Under the pieces are notes generated by a model. The model made no database searches. It saw only the letters and a program-made list of their open reading frames with translations, and was not told the DNA's origin. A stretch of 64,000 bases of DNA, taken from positions 35,576,199 to 35,640,198 of the forward strand of contig OZ020516.1 of NCBI GenBank assembly GCA_963971425.1, written 5' to 3'. The DNA is from Bryoerythrophyllum caledonicum. Its lineage: Eukaryota > Streptophyta > Bryopsida > Pottiales > Pottiaceae. A program made the translations under genes and the position numbers. This document shows positions 62,100 through 64,000 of the stretch, piece after piece; the stretch's first letter is position 1; the number at the start of each line of letters is the position of its first letter.

Positions 62100-63350
62100 T
62101 GTAGACCCACACGTATAAAAAGCTACAATCTACGACATATATGATCTAGATAGAGTCCACCGGGGGACTTTTTCTCTAGACCGAAGAGGATGTTATCAAA
62201 AGTCACCTCGGTAGGAAAAAAAAAGACTTACAATCAAAGAAATTTGCATAAATAAGAGAAACCCAACATAATTAGGAATCACCTTTGTTTTCCAACTCCT
62301 TGTTGCACCTGCAACCTCCGTCAACTCTTGACCTTATCTCTTGGATCTTCTCGCCACGGCCACGAACCTCCATGCACCACCAAACCCTAGGAATCTCCAC
62401 CAACTTATCAAAAAGACTCCTCCACCACCAAACCCTAGGTTGTGCAGACCTCTTCCTTCAAACTTTAGTTACACGCACCTCTTCCTTCAAACCCTAGTTG
62501 CACTACCTCCTCTTCAAAATCCTAGATTCTTCTTCTCCTTAAAAACCACCTCTTCTTCTTCTTTGAAATTGCACCACCTCTTCTCCTTCTTTGACTACTT
62601 CTTCTTCAAAACTCCAACTCCAAAAAAGACCCAAATAGAGAGAGAGGGAGAAACTATGATAGAGGGAGAACTAGAGAGGGAGATAGAGGGAAAAATTTGA
62701 GATGGGGTCAGAGAGGGAGAGAGAAAAGAGAGTTGCTGGAGGAGAAGGAAGAGTTTCTGGAGGGGGGGTCCAAATTTGGGATAGGGGAGTTCGTAGCTGG
62801 CTATCGAGAGGGGGTCGGCTGCTGCTTCCCGGGTAATACTCGGGCACCGGGGATGATACCCAGGCTAGTTCATTCCCGGCTTGATACCCATGTATTGGAT
62901 TTTTTAAAAATAAATTATTTAGTAAATTTTTATTTATTTTTTCGTTTTTATTTTTTTCTTTTCTTTTCTTTTCTTTTCCTCTTGTTTCTCATTTTTATTT
63001 TTTGTTTCATATAACTGAATTCTTATTATTTCAAATAAGAATTTATGTCAACAACAATCAAAAACATAAAGAAGGAACTAAAGCAACTTCCTAATCAATC
63101 TAACTACCTTCTAAACTTAACTAATTAATTTAGTTTCAGTGGTGATTTTAGAATTACATCCCGGAATCTCTTCCGAGACTCTTTGAAATTGTTTTTTGGG
63201 ACTAGACTAGAGATTTTAAGACCCGATTTTATCACCACTATAAACCTAATTAACTACTTAAGCATTTCCCTATTTTCACTATCCGCTATCTAATCTAATT
63301 CTACACAACACTAACTACTTTTCTAGTTAATTAAGACTAAAAATCCTACT
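62100..63350 (-). mobile_element. Probable LTR and adjacent untranslated region
   Basis: Starts with TGTAGACCC at 62100, so on the minus strand it would end in CA next to the primer-binding site. The far boundary is not clear. Between 62370 and 62510 the phrase AAACCCTAG recurs three times. Low-complexity TTTTCTTTTC runs lie near 62950-62990. Confidence 0.4.
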
Positions 63351-64000
63351 TTAACTAACTTTTTGGGTAGGGGCAACCAAGTGGGAGTTTTAGACTCCCA
63401 CATAACCCTTTTTTCATTTGTGAGCGTCCTCGTGAACACTCATTCAACATCCGCCGGGTTATTAAATTTTACCCGGGAACCATTTGTCCGAGTATCCAAT
63501 GGAGTCCCATCAATTGCTCCAATTGTAAGCTTCCATTTTCAAAGATTTGAATGACTCTATTAGGACCCATCTACCGGGTTTGAAGCTTACTCGGAAAGTC
63601 TTTGTGACTATTATCGAACAAAAGCACTAATTTGCCTTCCTGGATTCCAGTCTCCCGGGATAGCTTCCGGTCAAAGTCCTCCTTTCTCCGGTCTTGGGTT
63701 AGGGTTGTCCGATCCAAAGAGTCTCTTCTGTGCTCTTCCAGTTGGTCAATTTGTGATAGCCTGTCATCCAAGTCTTCTGTCCGATCTCCCGGTAAGTCTC
63801 CACATCCAACTCAATTTCCTGCAACACATCTATTCCATACACAAGGAAGTAGGCAGTTCTCTCGGTAGTCTTCTTCCAAGTCGTATTGTAGGCATATACC
63901 GCCGAATGGAGCTTCGTGTCCTAATCAATCTTGTGTGCCGACACCACTTTGTTCAAGATATTCCCTATAGTTCCCTTGGCTTTCTCCGTCAAACCGTTTG
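63351..64000 (-). mobile_element. Ty3/gypsy integrase C-terminal remnant (runs off the edge)
   Basis: Minus-strand reading from the window edge gives NGLTEKAKGTIGNILNKVV, HSAVYAYNTTWKKTTERTAY and FLVYGID, the end of a Ty3/gypsy integrase core. After a frameshift near 63770 comes GKLVLLFDNSHKDFPSKLQ and then GPNRVIQIFENGSLQLEQL, the usual end of pol. A stop in the middle (KID*DTK) and the shift show it is dead. Confidence 0.78.

Overview
The window is nuclear DNA of a land plant. The evidence is split genes with GT..AG introns, plant-specific families (NPH3, callose synthase, CYSTM, STIG1, a GT77-like transferase) and long AT-rich intergenic stretches full of plant transposon types. A callose synthase of the PMR4/GSL5 kind cut into 29 exons, and a STIG1 protein with three Cys-rich repeats, would fit a seed-free plant (bryophyte, lycophyte or fern), but this is inference and I cannot name a species.

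Left part (1-9,100): the 3' end of an NPH3-family gene, an intact single-exon alpha/beta hydrolase, a (TC)179 microsatellite just 3' of it, a GGCC-rich foldback element, a LINE fragment and a frameshifted gene relic.

Centre-left (9,669-22,345, minus strand): a complete callose synthase. I joined 29 exons into one uninterrupted frame of 1,772 aa, the usual length for short-N-terminus callose synthases.

Middle (23,900-41,700): gene-poor and repeat-rich. It holds two families of TTAA-flanked inverted-repeat elements that resemble piggyBac, three SINE-like retroposons each with a 12-13 bp target-site duplication, a pogo/Tc1-type non-autonomous element, a non-autonomous Helitron with textbook ends, a small CYSTM gene assembled from three exons, an exon-like orphan, a truncated GT77-like exon abutting a TTAA element, and an 11-bp satellite with a higher-order period near 0.4 kb.

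Right part (42,300-64,000): a two-exon gene of unknown function with a 28-bp minisatellite in its intron, a five-exon homologue of HROB (the MCM8-MCM9 partner in homologous recombination), a decayed SWIM zinc-finger region, a three-exon secreted STIG1-like gene with a duplicated W-box segment before its TATA box, a broken Tc1/mariner transposase, and Ty3/gypsy remnants running off the right edge.

The intact genes are functionally unrelated (cell-wall callose, phototropin-type signalling adaptor, DNA repair, secreted Cys-rich protein, stress-type membrane peptide); there is no operon-like logic. The most unusual content is the set of small mobile elements. All exon joins are my own reading of frame and splice sites and are not supported by transcripts.
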